A DNA stretch of 64,000 nucleotides from an uncultured Agrobacterium sp. (GCA_913777615.1 CAJYTK010000011.1:62001-126000); one strand, 5' to 3'; positions 35,942 through 45,977 are shown, numbered from the stretch's first letter. Made by a program: numbers and translations. Notes: generated by a model from the letters alone, not told the origin.

Positions 35942-37216
35942 TTAAACAATTCTGGACGCCCGCCAGAGCATGATCCCCGAAATGGATGCCGTTATCAGCG
36001 CGGTCACAAACGCGGCCAGCCCCGCCCCCATGAAGCCGAATGTGCCGATGAGAAGGAAACTCATTCCGACAGATAGGATCACACTCGACAGGTTGACGAA
36101 GGCGTAGGAGCCGTCTTTTCTAAGGCTGCTTAATCCGAAGCCCATCAGATCCGTACAGGCACGCACCGCCGCCGTCAGCAGCAGCAGCGCGAAAATGCCC
36201 TTGTACTCGCTAAGCGTTGGCATGTTCATGAACTGTACGACGATGCTTCCCGCAATAAAGATTGCTGCCCCGAGAACGAGCCCGACCACTGCGGTCTTGA
36301 CGAACTGCCGTATCATCATGCGACGCCACTCATTGATCGAACCATCGCTATAGGCTTTGAACAATTTGGGAATGGCGATTTGTAACACCGCCGTCGAAAT
36401 CAACGTCTGCAACGCATTCGCCAGCGACCAATAGAACGTATAGACGCCCGTGAGGGACAAGGTCAGCAACAGCGACACGATGTAGCGGTCCGCATAGACC
36501 AGGCCGACATTGCTCATATCGCTAATGTGGATGAGCCAGGAACGGCGCATGCGGCTCCTGATCCACTCGTAGCGGATAGGTGTTCTGGCGATCCGCACAA
36601 GCGGCCAGTGCCGCAGAAAATAAAAAAGCCCGGCAAACATGCCGAGATATCCGAGAGCCCATCCGGCGAACACCGTCTCAATGTTGCGAAACGAAGAGAA
36701 CAGCAGCCCCAGTGCAATGACCGGCAGAACCCAGGATGTGGTGCGCAAGAAAAACAGAATATTGGCAGCGCTCGACATTTCCTTGGAAATCAAGGGCATA
36801 TGGATATCGCAGGAAATGGTTTCCAACCACACAACGATGAGAACGAGTAGGTAAAGCGGCTTGATTGAATAGTCGAAGAGGAAGGCGAAGGCCACCAAAA
36901 GCAGCGTCATGATCGACAGCGAAGCGACCGTAACCGCAAGCCGCGTTTTCATATAGGCGCCGGTCACGCCATTCGACTTGCCGCTGACATCGCGGGTAAT
37001 AAAATAATTGAGACCCCACCCAAGGATGGCGGGCGCAGTAGTGACAACACCAAGCGCCAGACCGTAAATGCCGGCCGCCTCCAAACCCATGAATTTGACG
37101 ATATAAAATGAGAGGGCAAAACGCAGGACAAGCGTCGACCCACGAAGCCCGGTATTGAAAAGCACGCTAAGACCCATCGACCTAAGGCCATTGCCGAGGA
37201 ATGGAAAGCGCTTCAT
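35942..37216 (-). CDS. Polysaccharide flippase (Wzx-like, MOP superfamily)
   Basis: A 424-aa integral membrane protein with about 12 hydrophobic segments and charged loops (RMRRSWLIHISDMSNVGLV), as in lipid-linked glycan flippases. The start at ATG 37216 (MKRFPFLGNGL) is chosen because a longer frame would overlap the upstream co-polymerase gene. It lies between the GumC-like gene and the TupA-like gene, all leftward with short gaps, so it likely moves a glycan made elsewhere across the inner membrane. Confidence 0.85.
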   Translation of the reverse strand: MKRFPFLGNGLRSMGLSVLFNTGLRGSTLVLRFALSFYIVKFMGLEAAGIYGLALGVVTTAPAILGWGLNYFITRDVSGKSNGVTGAYMKTRLAVTVASLSIMTLLLVAFAFLFDYSIKPLYLLVLIVVWLETISCDIHMPLISKEMSSAANILFFLRTTSWVLPVIALGLLFSSFRNIETVFAGWALGYLGMFAGLFYFLRHWPLVRIARTPIRYEWIRSRMRRSWLIHISDMSNVGLVYADRYIVSLLLTLSLTGVYTFYWSLANALQTLISTAVLQIAIPKLFKAYSDGSINEWRRMMIRQFVKTAVVGLVLGAAIFIAGSIVVQFMNMPTLSEYKGIFALLLLTAAVRACTDLMGFGLSSLRKDGSYAFVNLSSVILSVGMSFLLIGTFGFMGAGLAAFVTALITASISGIMLWRASRIV

Positions 37217-37247
37217 CGCAAGGTGTCCAGTCTGTGCCAAACCAACC

Positions 37248-39413
37248 TCAAAAGTGAAGGCCGGCGTGGTCCTGACGAACCACACGCGCCTGCTTTAGCC
37301 CACCTTCTTCGAGAGCCACGAGCGAGAGGACAGTGCTTCCTGCGTCCTCTTCGTTTTCAAGGAGAACGACTTCATCAATCATTCTTGCAATCGAACTCGA
37401 TGCTGCATGTGCGCTAGCAATCCCGCCATCCACGACGATCAGATCGAAAGCCTCATTCTCATCATTCACCATATGTCCGGACAGATGTGCCTCAAGATCG
37501 GCGCCCGCCGGCAAAAATTTGAGAAGCGACGTCTCCTCGAAATCGGCAATCACTCCACCATGGGGTTCGGCGGCATAGTCTTTTACGGATGGAGAATAGC
37601 CAAGCAACATGGCCGTCAAGGCAGGATCGCGGCTTGCGCCGTCCGCCAGCAAGACGCGCCGTCCCAACCGAGCGGCGGCATGGGCCAGATTGAACGCAGC
37701 GTTGGAGGCCCGGTTTTTCGGACCGGTAGAAACGACCAGAACCGCATAACCCTTTGCAAGGGGAACGGAGGCGCAAACTTCTTTCACAAGCCCGGCATAA
37801 TCATCCGTGTCTCGCGCGAGAAGAGCACGGCTATGAGCGCCGGAGATGATGCCGGACCTCCGAAGCGCAGAATTAGCCACCGGCTCCGATAGCGTGGCGG
37901 GCGCAACCGCTTGGGTAGGCGGGCTCGCCTCCTCGACAGTGACAGCCTTGGGCGCTCCGGTCGGCTCGGCAAGCGTTTCAACGGCCTTTTGGGCCTTTGC
38001 AGCCTTCGACCGTTTAAAGCGGTTGATGACGTTTGCCGGACCTGGCGCGCTCACGACTGCGTTTCGCCCGCCGAATTGGTCGCGCAGCACCAGAAAACCT
38101 GCTGCAAGTATCATACCGAACAGCCCGGCACCTGCTGCAATCAGGGCTCGCGGCGGTCCGGCCTTGCGCAACGGCGCCTCTGCAACGGAAATGATCTTTG
38201 GATTTTCTGCGGGTGCGCTTTGCTGCTCCGATAGCTGGCGGGTGCGCAACAGGAAGGACTCATAGACAGCGCGATCGCTGTCGAGCTTCCGTTGAAGTTC
38301 GCGCAATTGAACCATGGTGTCTTCTTCACCATTGAGATTGCGCTTGAGCGTGTCGAGATTGGCCTGAAGAAGCGCCAACTGATTTTTCAGTCGATCCAGA
38401 TTGCGCGACGTGGTGGTCGCGAAGTTGCGAAGCTGATCGTCAAGGATCGTTGCCAGGGACTGGGTTCTGGCTCTCGCCGCCTGAAGCGCGGGATGCTGCG
38501 CGCCAAGCGAGGTGGCAAGAACGGCTTGCTCCTCCTGGCTTTGCTGATAGCGCGCCCTCAGAGAAATGATCGAGGGCGTGAGAGACGTGTCTGGAATGGA
38601 TCGCAGATATTGCCTGTCGTTGCGCGCCTGCGTCAGCTCGGACACCAGCGCCTCGTTCTCGGCGATTGTGCCGGAGAGGCGGGCGATTTCGGCATTGCTA
38701 TCGGTGATCTGCTGTTCGATGTCAGGGCGACCGGCAACATTTGCAAGATTATGCGTGGCTCGGTAGGCCTGAACGGCGCGGTCTCCATCCTCCACAGCTT
38801 TTCGAAGCTGTTCGAGCTGTGCGGAAAGGCTGCCCCCCGTCCGTTTCAGCGTATCGGTATTCATTTCGGAACGGAGCTGGAGGTACGTGTTGGCAATGGT
38901 ATTGGCGATCTTCGCCGCCTGCTCCGGGCTGTTCGACCGTACCGTTACATTGACGATGAAGCTTTTACCGACGATCGCCACGGACAGAGCCTTACGCAGC
39001 CTATCGATGGCAAGCTGAGTGCGGCTTCTGCTGTCGGTGTACTCGGATCCGAACGCGCCGAACTCCGGATCATCCTCGAGGTTTTCCTTCTCGACCACAC
39101 GGGCCAGAAGCTCGTTCGACGTCAGCAGATACTGTTGGTTCAGCACATGCGAGTCCACCGCCCGCGGCTGGGTGGACAATTCGCTTTCCAGAATTCGCGA
39201 GCCTTCGGGGTCGAGCAGGATTTGTGTGGTCGCCTGGTAGTAATTGCGCATCAGCAGTGAAATGCCGAATGCGACCATGCCCAGCAGCAGCCCGCTGAGG
39301 ATGATAAGAAGAATGTTTCGCCACAAAAGCGCGAAGAGTCGCAACAGGTTCTCCGGCCCATGCGTGGGTTCGCGATAACTCGCTTCGTCCATCACATTCT
39401 GGTTCATCGCCAT
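37248..39413 (-). CDS. GumC/ExoP-like polysaccharide co-polymerase with degenerate BY-kinase domain
   Basis: A 721-aa inner-membrane protein. TM1 ~28-50 and TM2 ~427-447 flank a periplasmic Wzz domain with long coiled coils (~170-400); the pre-TM2 proline region reads ISVAEAPLRKAGPPRA. Residues ~555-705 keep the tyrosine-kinase fold: VLLADG and FDLIVVDGG fit Walker A' and B. The Walker A position reads VSTGPKNRASNAAFNLA instead of GxxxxGKS/T, so the lysine is missing and kinase activity is unlikely. No C-terminal tyrosine cluster is present. Likely controls chain length of an exported glycan. First gene of a three-gene group. Confidence 0.85.
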   Translation of the reverse strand: MAMNQNVMDEASYREPTHGPENLLRLFALLWRNILLIILSGLLLGMVAFGISLLMRNYYQATTQILLDPEGSRILESELSTQPRAVDSHVLNQQYLLTSNELLARVVEKENLEDDPEFGAFGSEYTDSRSRTQLAIDRLRKALSVAIVGKSFIVNVTVRSNSPEQAAKIANTIANTYLQLRSEMNTDTLKRTGGSLSAQLEQLRKAVEDGDRAVQAYRATHNLANVAGRPDIEQQITDSNAEIARLSGTIAENEALVSELTQARNDRQYLRSIPDTSLTPSIISLRARYQQSQEEQAVLATSLGAQHPALQAARARTQSLATILDDQLRNFATTTSRNLDRLKNQLALLQANLDTLKRNLNGEEDTMVQLRELQRKLDSDRAVYESFLLRTRQLSEQQSAPAENPKIISVAEAPLRKAGPPRALIAAGAGLFGMILAAGFLVLRDQFGGRNAVVSAPGPANVINRFKRSKAAKAQKAVETLAEPTGAPKAVTVEEASPPTQAVAPATLSEPVANSALRRSGIISGAHSRALLARDTDDYAGLVKEVCASVPLAKGYAVLVVSTGPKNRASNAAFNLAHAAARLGRRVLLADGASRDPALTAMLLGYSPSVKDYAAEPHGGVIADFEETSLLKFLPAGADLEAHLSGHMVNDENEAFDLIVVDGGIASAHAASSSIARMIDEVVLLENEEDAGSTVLSLVALEEGGLKQARVVRQDHAGLHF

Positions 39414-39620
39414 GTCAGTTCACCGGCCTATAACTCAATACATAAAGCAGACGAGGAACCGGTGAAGACATCGGCACACCATGACCCACGTAAAGAAAGG
39501 TCTAAGTTTTGGACAGGATCGCCTCAATATAACAGACGGCCAGACCTGGACACTTTCTGGGTCACCTTAGAACGGGACCTGTTAACATACCGTTTTGCGG
39601 GTCTTTTGACACGACGCAGC
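39414..39620. other. Promoter region of the polysaccharide group
   Basis: About 200 bp upstream of the co-polymerase gene and beyond the thu terminator. No gene or clear operator seen. Confidence 0.35.
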
Positions 39621-39656
39621 AAAAAAGGCCGAGGGGCTAGATGCTCCCCGACCTTT
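39621..39656 (-). terminator. Rho-independent terminator of the thu operon
   Basis: On the minus strand an 11-bp stem (AAAGGTCGGGG with its partner ending CGGCCTTT, one or two G-U pairs) is followed by TTTTTT. It lies 25 bp after thuB. Confidence 0.85.
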
Positions 39657-39681
39657 AATATCGACATCGTAGTTCTTGCCC

Positions 39682-40725
39682 TCAGACGGCAATCTCGCGT
39701 CGTTCACGATCGGTGACGATCGAGAGATCGAGAACCTTCTGAAGGTTGGCGGCGTGGCGGAAATCCGGATCGGCAACTCCGCCTTCCATCACGGCTTTGG
39801 CGAATTTCTCATAATTCGTCGGCACCGGCTCCGGCTCGATATCGCGCCAGATCGCCTTTTCGATATCGTCGCCAAGGCATCCGCGCAGTGTCGAATATTC
39901 GGGCGTATGAACAACCTCAAGCGCACCTTTGTCGCCATGCAGGCGCAGGCGAAGCTCGTTCAGATGGCCGGTCGCCCAACGGGTGGCGTGAATGACCCCC
40001 ATGGCGCCATTCTGTAGTTCCGCCGTCATGGTGAAACTGTCATTGGCGTCCAGGTCGTAGACGTCGATCCGGTTGCCTTCGTACTTGTCGAAGGTCTTTA
40101 GGCGCGTGAAGATACGCTCCACGTCGCTGCCCGCACCGTAAGATGCAAAATCGAGAATATGAATGCCAACATCGCCAAGAACGCCGTTCGAGCCGTGTTT
40201 GGTTGAAAGGCGCCAGAGCCATTTGCTCTCCGTCATCCAGTCGCCCCAGGCTTTCGACACCAGCCAGCTCTGGAGATAGGAAGCCTCCAGATGCCGCAGC
40301 TTGCCAATACGGCCTTCCAGCACCATCTTGCGCGCTTCCTGAAGCGGTGCCACGTTGCGGTAAGTGAGGTTCACCATGGCAACCAAGCCTACCTTTTCGG
40401 CGGCATCTGCCATTTCCGCGGCTTTACCATAGGTTTCCGCCAAAGGCTTTTCGCAGAAGACGTGCTTTCCCGCAGCCAACAACTTGAGGCTGGTCGGATG
40501 ATGGATCGCATCCGGCGTGACATTGGCCACAGCGTCGAATTCACCCCATGCCAGAGCATCATCCAGCGAGGTGAAGGTCAACGGTATGTGGTGGCGTGCA
40601 GCAAAGGCGCGCACGATCACCTCGTCGACATCAACAGCGGCAACGGTTTCCACGCCCGAAATCTGAGAGAAGTGGGTGGCGTGCGTGTTCGCCATACCAC
40701 CGGTTCCAAGAATAAGTAGCTTCAT
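39682..40725 (-). CDS. thuB: Trehalose catabolism oxidoreductase ThuB (Gfo/Idh/MocA family)
   Basis: A 347-aa NAD(P)-dependent dehydrogenase. N-terminal Rossmann LLILGTGGMANTHATHF, CEKPLAET (~95) and DVGIHILDFASYG (~185) mark the Gfo/Idh/MocA family. In Sinorhizobium meliloti thuB is needed with thuA for trehalose use, by a route through keto-disaccharides. Here it is the last gene, 6 bp after thuA, with a terminator beyond. Assignment rests on the intact thuEFGKAB order as well as the family. Confidence 0.88.
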   Translation of the reverse strand: MKLLILGTGGMANTHATHFSQISGVETVAAVDVDEVIVRAFAARHHIPLTFTSLDDALAWGEFDAVANVTPDAIHHPTSLKLLAAGKHVFCEKPLAETYGKAAEMADAAEKVGLVAMVNLTYRNVAPLQEARKMVLEGRIGKLRHLEASYLQSWLVSKAWGDWMTESKWLWRLSTKHGSNGVLGDVGIHILDFASYGAGSDVERIFTRLKTFDKYEGNRIDVYDLDANDSFTMTAELQNGAMGVIHATRWATGHLNELRLRLHGDKGALEVVHTPEYSTLRGCLGDDIEKAIWRDIEPEPVPTNYEKFAKAVMEGGVADPDFRHAANLQKVLDLSIVTDRERREIAV

Positions 40726-40731
40726 AATGAA

Positions 40732-41517
40732 TTACCTGTAACCTGCTTCACCAGCCTGGTGCAGTTTGGGGCCGCGTTCCTCGATCGGCTCGAGCGCCTT
40801 TTCGACGGGCACGTTCGGCGCATCGTGAATGCTCTTGAGCGCTCCCACTGGATTGTAGGCCCACTTGACCGAATTGCTGATCACCTTCTGAATGTTGTCG
40901 TCATGGTAGGTGGGATATGTTTCATGCCCTGGGCGGAAATAGAAGATATTGCCCGCACCGCGGCGCCAGGTCAGGCCTGAGCGAAACACCTCGCCACCCT
41001 GGAACCAGGAAATGAACACGGTTTCCAATGGTTCGGGAACGGAGAACTGCTCTCCGTACATTTCCTCGTTTTCCAGTTCGAAATGCTCCGGCAGACCAGC
41101 CGCGATCGGATGGCGGGGATTGATGGTCCAGATGCGTTCACGTTCGCCGGCCTCGCGCCATTTCAACGCGCATGGGGTGCCCATTAGCCGCTTGAACGGT
41201 TTGGAGAAGTGGCCTGAGTGGAGAACGATAAGGCCCATGCCTTCCCAGACGCGCTTCGCCACGCGCTCGACGATTTCGTCTTGAACTGCGCCATGGTCCT
41301 TGTGGCCCCACCAGACCAGCACGTCGGTCTGGTCCAATCTCGCCTGCGAAAGACCATGTTCTGGCTCTTGCAGAGTGGCGGTCGTTGCGTTGATCTCCGG
41401 GTCCTTGTTCAGGGCATCGGCGATCGTGTTATGCATGCCGTTTGGGTAAACAGCACGAACGGTCTCGTTGATGTGTTCGTGGATATTTTCACCCCACACG
41501 ACGGTGTTGATGGTCAT
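40732..41517 (-). CDS. thuA: Trehalose utilisation protein ThuA
   Basis: A 261-aa member of the ThuA glutamine amidotransferase-like fold. [10 protein letters not shown] at the N-terminus, [17 protein letters not shown] (~65-82), [14 protein letters not shown] (~95) and the final [11 protein letters not shown] loop are characteristic. It acts with ThuB in trehalose breakdown; the exact reaction is less certain. AAGGAGT precedes the ATG. A 14-bp palindrome lies 17 bp upstream, in the gap after thuK. Confidence 0.93.
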   Translation of the reverse strand: MTINTVVWGENIHEHINETVRAVYPNGMHNTIADALNKDPEINATTATLQEPEHGLSQARLDQTDVLVWWGHKDHGAVQDEIVERVAKRVWEGMGLIVLHSGHFSKPFKRLMGTPCALKWREAGERERIWTINPRHPIAAGLPEHFELENEEMYGEQFSVPEPLETVFISWFQGGEVFRSGLTWRRGAGNIFYFRPGHETYPTYHDDNIQKVISNSVKWAYNPVGALKSIHDAPNVPVEKALEPIEERGPKLHQAGEAGYR

Positions 41518-41534
41518 AGAGATACTCCTTGATG

Positions 41535-41548
41535 AACCAGCGCTGGTT
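41535..41548. promoter_or_regulatory. Perfect 14-bp palindrome between thuK and thuA
   Basis: AACCAGCGCTGGTT has dyad symmetry with a central CG, as LacI-type operators do, but its arms differ from the site at the thuE promoter. It could be a second operator or an internal promoter site. Confidence 0.5.
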
Positions 41549-41573
41549 GTTAACGCCAGTGAACGGAAATTGA

Positions 41574-42602
41574 TCAGGCGGCTCCGCGTGTTTCTGCGCG
41601 TCTCAGCGAAACGCCCGCCTGATCGAAACGGTGAATGTGCTCCGGCAAGGGCGATAACTTGAGCGTCTCTCCCGTCGCCCGGTGGGAAACCCCCTCCTCG
41701 CGAACGACGAGCGGCTCGTCCGCGCCGATATCAACGTATATGTAGCTATCGGAGCCAAGCATTTCGGAGTGGACGATCTCGCCCGTCCAGCCACCCGCAC
41801 CGTCTGAAACGACGATATGTTCTGGCCGAATGCCGATCGAATGCGCACCATGGCTTTCTGCAAGACGGCCGCCGATAAAATTCATCTTCGGTGAGCCGAT
41901 GAAGCCCGCGACGAAGGTGTTGACCGGGGCTTCATATAGCTCAAGTGGCGTGCCAATCTGCTCGACACGGCCGTCCCGCAACACACAAATTCTGTCCGCA
42001 AGCGTCATCGCCTCCACCTGGTCGTGGGTAACGTAAATCATCGTCGTGTCATGCATGCTACGGTGGAGCTTGGCGATTTCAAGACGGGTGGCGACGCGAA
42101 GGGCGGCATCGAGGTTGGAAAGCGGCTCATCGAAGAGAAAGACCTTCGGATCGCGAACGATGGCGCGTCCGATCGCCACGCGTTGGCGCTGTCCGCCCGA
42201 AAGCTGCTTGGGCAGACGTTCCAGGTAAGGGGTTAGCTGCAGCATCTCAGCTGCTGCCTCCACGCGCTTGCGCCTCTCTTCCTTGCTGGAACCGGCGAGT
42301 TTCATGCCGAAGGCCATGTTTTCGAAAACTGTCATATGCGGATAAAGCGCATAGGACTGGAAGACCATGGCGACACCGCGCTTGGCCGGCGTCAGGCGAT
42401 TGACGATCTCACCCTCGAAGGAAAGCTCGCCGCCGGTGATTTCCTCCAGGCCGCAGATCAGGCGCAGAAGCGTGGATTTTCCGCAGCCTGATGGGCCGAC
42501 GAAGACCATGAATTCGCCGGAGCGGATATCCATGTCGATGCCCTTGATGACATCGAAAGCGCCGAAGGATTTGCGTAAGTTTCGCAGTTGAATGCTGGTC
42601 AT
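41574..42602 (-). CDS. thuK: Trehalose ABC transporter ATP-binding protein ThuK
   Basis: A 342-aa import ATPase. Walker [10 protein letters not shown] at 36-44, [20 protein letters not shown] and [10 protein letters not shown] are intact, followed by the TOBE domain ([11 protein letters not shown]). The start at 42602 has AGGAG seven bases upstream; a 9-codon longer frame overlaps thuG and is rejected. Follows thuG by 10 bp. Residues 1-200 resemble the ATPase at 2504-3586, as expected for two CUT1 systems. Confidence 0.92.
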   Translation of the reverse strand: MTSIQLRNLRKSFGAFDVIKGIDMDIRSGEFMVFVGPSGCGKSTLLRLICGLEEITGGELSFEGEIVNRLTPAKRGVAMVFQSYALYPHMTVFENMAFGMKLAGSSKEERRKRVEAAAEMLQLTPYLERLPKQLSGGQRQRVAIGRAIVRDPKVFLFDEPLSNLDAALRVATRLEIAKLHRSMHDTTMIYVTHDQVEAMTLADRICVLRDGRVEQIGTPLELYEAPVNTFVAGFIGSPKMNFIGGRLAESHGAHSIGIRPEHIVVSDGAGGWTGEIVHSEMLGSDSYIYVDIGADEPLVVREEGVSHRATGETLKLSPLPEHIHRFDQAGVSLRRAETRGAA

Positions 42603-42612
42603 GAGATTTCTC

Positions 42613-43446
42613 CTAGCCTTTGACGCCACCGGCTGTCAGGCCGGAAATGATGCGTCGCTGGAAGATCAGAACGAGGATGACGAGTGGGACGGTGACGATG
42701 ACGGAAGCCGCCATGATCGTTCCCCAGGGAATTTCAAACTGAGAGCTTCCCGAGAGCAACGCAATCGCTACCGGAACCGTTCGTTGCTCGTTGGATGAGG
42801 TGAAGGTCAGCGCAAACAGGAACTCGTTCCAGGCCGCAATGAAGGCGAGAAGCCCCGTCGTGACCAATGCCGGCCACATCAGCGGCAAGAAAACCTGCGT
42901 GATGATGACCCAAGGCGAAGCGCCGTCGACAATCGCAGCCTCCTCGATTTCAACCGGCAGGTCCCGCATGAAGGTCGTGAGCACCCAGACGGTAAAGGGC
43001 AGCGTGAAGATCATGTAGGAGAAGATCAGCGCCAAGGGGGTGTTGAAAAGGCCTGCCCAACGGATCAGTTCGAAGAGACCCGCCAGCACCGCGATCTGCG
43101 GAAACATAGAGACTGACAGGATCGTCAGCAGCAGCAGAGCACGACCCCGGAAGCGAACGCGGGCCAGCGCGTAGGCGGCAGTCACGGCCAGAAGCAGAGA
43201 CAACGCGACGACGCAGGTCGCGACCAGCAACGAGTTGCCGAGATTGCGAAGGAAGTTGTCATTGGCCAGAACGTCGGCATAGTTGCCGATTGAAAACGTC
43301 CTTGGCAGATAATTGATTTCAAACAGCGCCGTGCCGGATTTGAAGCTCGTCAGGATGGCGTAGTAGAAGGGGAACACGGCCACTACGATGATAATGGCGA
43401 CGAGCGCGTAGAAGGCGGTGTTTTTGAGAACCGTCGTTGCCGTCAT
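42613..43446 (-). CDS. thuG: Trehalose ABC transporter permease ThuG
   Basis: A 277-aa MalG-type permease with six hydrophobic segments and an EAA loop [22 protein letters not shown] near 180. GGAGG lies six bases before the ATG, which overlaps the thuF stop by 4 bp. It pairs with ThuF in the membrane. Confidence 0.93.
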   Translation of the reverse strand: MTATTVLKNTAFYALVAIIIVVAVFPFYYAILTSFKSGTALFEINYLPRTFSIGNYADVLANDNFLRNLGNSLLVATCVVALSLLLAVTAAYALARVRFRGRALLLLTILSVSMFPQIAVLAGLFELIRWAGLFNTPLALIFSYMIFTLPFTVWVLTTFMRDLPVEIEEAAIVDGASPWVIITQVFLPLMWPALVTTGLLAFIAAWNEFLFALTFTSSNEQRTVPVAIALLSGSSQFEIPWGTIMAASVIVTVPLVILVLIFQRRIISGLTAGGVKG

Positions 43447-44411
43447 TTTGCGCCTCCATCAGTGTTGACGCGGCCAAGCCACATATAGACGATGGTGATC
43501 GAGGCGATGATGAGAAACAGCATGGTCGAAACCGCAGCGCCATAAGCAAACTTGTCGAAGTCGAAGAGATTCTCACGTGCCAAAACCGACATCGTCCGGG
43601 TCTGCGCATTGTTCGGTGTCAGGATGTAGATCAGGTCGAAGACACGCATCGCATCCAGCATACGGAAGATGACCGCGACCATAAGGGCCGGGCGGATCAT
43701 CGGAAGCGTGACGCGCCAAAACACCTTGATCGGGTGGATGCCATCGACCTTGGCCGCCTCATACATATCCTTCGGCACCATCTGCAGACCGGCAAGGATG
43801 AGGAGCGCCATGAAGGGCGTCGTTTTCCAGACATCGACGATCAGTACGGCGGTCATCGCCGTCTCGGGATTGGCCGTCCATGCGATCTTCTGGCTGATGA
43901 GGCCAAGGCTCAGCATCATATCGTTCAGAATGCCGAACTGGTCGTTCAGCATCCACGACCACATGCGCGCCGAAACGATGGTGGGAATGGCCCAGGGAAT
44001 GAGGATCGCGGCGCGGACAAGGCCTCGGCCCTTGAATTCGGCATTCAGCACCAACGCGACGATAAGACCGAGAACCGTTTCCAGCGACACTGAGAGAATC
44101 GTAAATTTCACCGTGTTCCAAGCGGCACCCCAGAAGACAGGGTCTGCCAAAAGGCCACGATAAACGGTGCGACCGCTGCTGAGTGTAATCCAGGAAATGT
44201 AATTCTTCAGGCCAACGAATTGCGCGTCGGAGAGGTTGGTCAGAGAGGCGTCCGTCAGACTGAACCAGACGGTTCTGACGAGAGGCCAGCCCGCGACCAG
44301 GGCGAGCACGAGGAAGGTCGGGGCGAGGAACAGCCACGCGGAGCGCAGCCTTTCCGATTGCAGGTCGGAGCCGACCGTCGCCGCCGGTCGATCAGGGACA
44401 GGAGTTTTCAT
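43443..44411 (-). CDS. thuF: Trehalose ABC transporter permease ThuF
   Basis: A 322-aa MalF-type permease with an N-terminal soluble stretch, about six membrane helices and an EAA loop (MYEAAKVDGIHPIKVF, ~220). The ATG at 44411 is preferred over the GTG at 44423 because GGAAAC lies in SD position. It follows thuE by 63 bp and overlaps thuG by 4 bp. Confidence 0.92.
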   Translation of the reverse strand: MKTPVPDRPAATVGSDLQSERLRSAWLFLAPTFLVLALVAGWPLVRTVWFSLTDASLTNLSDAQFVGLKNYISWITLSSGRTVYRGLLADPVFWGAAWNTVKFTILSVSLETVLGLIVALVLNAEFKGRGLVRAAILIPWAIPTIVSARMWSWMLNDQFGILNDMMLSLGLISQKIAWTANPETAMTAVLIVDVWKTTPFMALLILAGLQMVPKDMYEAAKVDGIHPIKVFWRVTLPMIRPALMVAVIFRMLDAMRVFDLIYILTPNNAQTRTMSVLARENLFDFDKFAYGAAVSTMLFLIIASITIVYMWLGRVNTDGGAK

Positions 44412-44474
44412 GAGAGTTTCCACCGATTGGACGGGAAGCGAAGCGGCAAGCGATACCGCTTCGCGTTTTAAGTG

Positions 44475-45743
44475 TTACCAGCCACTTCCCTTGAGATCGG
44501 TCAGCTCGACTTCGAGCAGCTCGAGATTTTCTGCGGCCGTACCGGAGCCGGAAAGCGTGTTGTGAACAGCGCCCCAGAACTTGGACGACACCTCATTATA
44601 TTTCACCTTCGTAGCTGCGGACGGACGCGGTACCGCCGTTTCAAAGATGGGCTTCCATTGCGGCATGAAGGGCTGCGCGGCGGCCACATCCTTATCGTCG
44701 TAGAGTGCCGCGATGGTGGGCATGTTGGAAAGCTCCACCGCACGCTTCTTCTGCGTCTCGGCAGAGGTCAGGAACTTCACCAGTTCGATGGCTGCGTCCT
44801 GGCTCTTTGAATATTTGGAGACAGCGACGTTCCAGCCACCCAAGGTCGAAGCAGGTGCCTGACCCTCTGCGCCAGCAGGTAGCGGCACGACGCCGAACTT
44901 GCCCTTGATAGCGCTATCTGCACCATTGCCCAGAGCATAGGCATAAGGCCAGTTACGCATGAACACCGAATTGCCGGTTTGCCAGACGCCGCGGGCCTCC
45001 TCCTCCTTGTAGGCGAGCGCACCTTGCGGAGCGATAGTGCCGATCCAGCTCTTGGCCATTTCGAGTGCGGCGGCAGCCTTTTCATTGTTGATGCTGAGAT
45101 CGCCGTTGGTCTCGACGATATGCCCGCCGCCAGCGGATGCCACCCATTCGAGGGCGTTGCATGTCAGGCCCTCATAGGCGCTGCCCTGAAACACGAAACC
45201 CCACATGTCCTTCTGTCCGGCGGCTCGTTCCTTGTCCTGAATTTCCTTGGCCGTTTCCGCCATTTCCTTCCAGGTCTTCGGCGGCTGCTTGCCGTATTTG
45301 TCGAGCAAATCCTTGCGATAGAACATTGCCGGGGCGTCGGTGTACATCGGCATGGCAACCAGTTTGCCGTCCACTGTCTGCGAAGCAACCACAGACGGGA
45401 AGTGCTGAGCGATGACGTCCTTCGCCGCAGCCGTCAGGTCGACGAACTGATCGGCAAGCTGCGGAGCCCAGACGATATCGGTCTGATAAACATCCACATC
45501 CGTGTTTCCAGCTGCGAGCCACAGCCGGTACTGACTAAACTGTTCGCTTGACGACGGCGGCATCGTCACAAGCTTCACCTTGTGGCCGCTCTGCTTTTCG
45601 AATTCGGTCAGACGCTCGCGAATGAAGTTGAGGTTCTTGCCGGTTGAGTTCGCGGCCATGGCGATTTCGGCAGCCTGCGCAGACGCGGCAAACGCCAAAA
45701 GACTGCCACACAGGAACAAAGCCCTCTTAGAAAAGTTCGTCAT
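44475..45743 (-). CDS. thuE: Trehalose ABC transporter solute-binding protein ThuE
   Basis: A 422-aa periplasmic binding protein. Signal peptide ALFLCGSLLAFAASAQA (cleavage near 24). The mature part has IRERLTEFEKQSGHKVKL, YQTDIVWAPQLADQFVDL and NWPYAYALGN, typical of family 1 sugar-binding proteins. Of two adjacent ATGs, the one at 45743 has the better distance to GGAGGAG. It heads the operon and is divergent from the LacI regulator; a consensus LacI operator lies 34 bp upstream. Binding of trehalose (and often maltose or sucrose) is inferred from operon identity. Confidence 0.9.
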   Translation of the reverse strand: MTNFSKRALFLCGSLLAFAASAQAAEIAMAANSTGKNLNFIRERLTEFEKQSGHKVKLVTMPPSSSEQFSQYRLWLAAGNTDVDVYQTDIVWAPQLADQFVDLTAAAKDVIAQHFPSVVASQTVDGKLVAMPMYTDAPAMFYRKDLLDKYGKQPPKTWKEMAETAKEIQDKERAAGQKDMWGFVFQGSAYEGLTCNALEWVASAGGGHIVETNGDLSINNEKAAAALEMAKSWIGTIAPQGALAYKEEEARGVWQTGNSVFMRNWPYAYALGNGADSAIKGKFGVVPLPAGAEGQAPASTLGGWNVAVSKYSKSQDAAIELVKFLTSAETQKKRAVELSNMPTIAALYDDKDVAAAQPFMPQWKPIFETAVPRPSAATKVKYNEVSSKFWGAVHNTLSGSGTAAENLELLEVELTDLKGSGW

Positions 45744-45777
45744 CATTCTCCTCCCTCTGAAACTTTGACGACCACTA

Positions 45778-45795
45778 ATTGAAAACGCTTTCAAT
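45778..45795. promoter_or_regulatory. LacI-type operator in the thuE-thuR intergenic region
   Basis: ATTGAAAACGCTTTCAAT: 7-bp arms ATTGAAA/TTTCAAT around ACGC, with TGAAA-AC/GC-TTTCA matching the LacI/GalR consensus TGNAANCGNTTNCA. Thirty-five bp from the thuE start, so repression of thuE is likely. Confidence 0.82.
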
Positions 45796-45930
45796 TTTGG
45801 GAAGCTTACAATTCCCATTTCTTCTGTCAATAGGGCGCCAATTGCTATTTAATCGAGCTGTTCCGTTGACAACCCGTGGCCCAACGTGAAGCCCATGAAT
45901 CTAAATGGTTCATGACGATCGTATAATTTT

Positions 45931-45946
45931 AAATCGGTTTCGATTT
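45931..45946. promoter_or_regulatory. AT-rich inverted repeat before thuR
   Basis: AAATCG-GTTT-CGATTT lies 32 bp upstream of the thuR start. It may be an autoregulatory site; it does not match the LacI consensus. Confidence 0.3.
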
Positions 45947-45977
45947 TTGTTGCTTGAAAAATTCCAATTGAGCTAGC

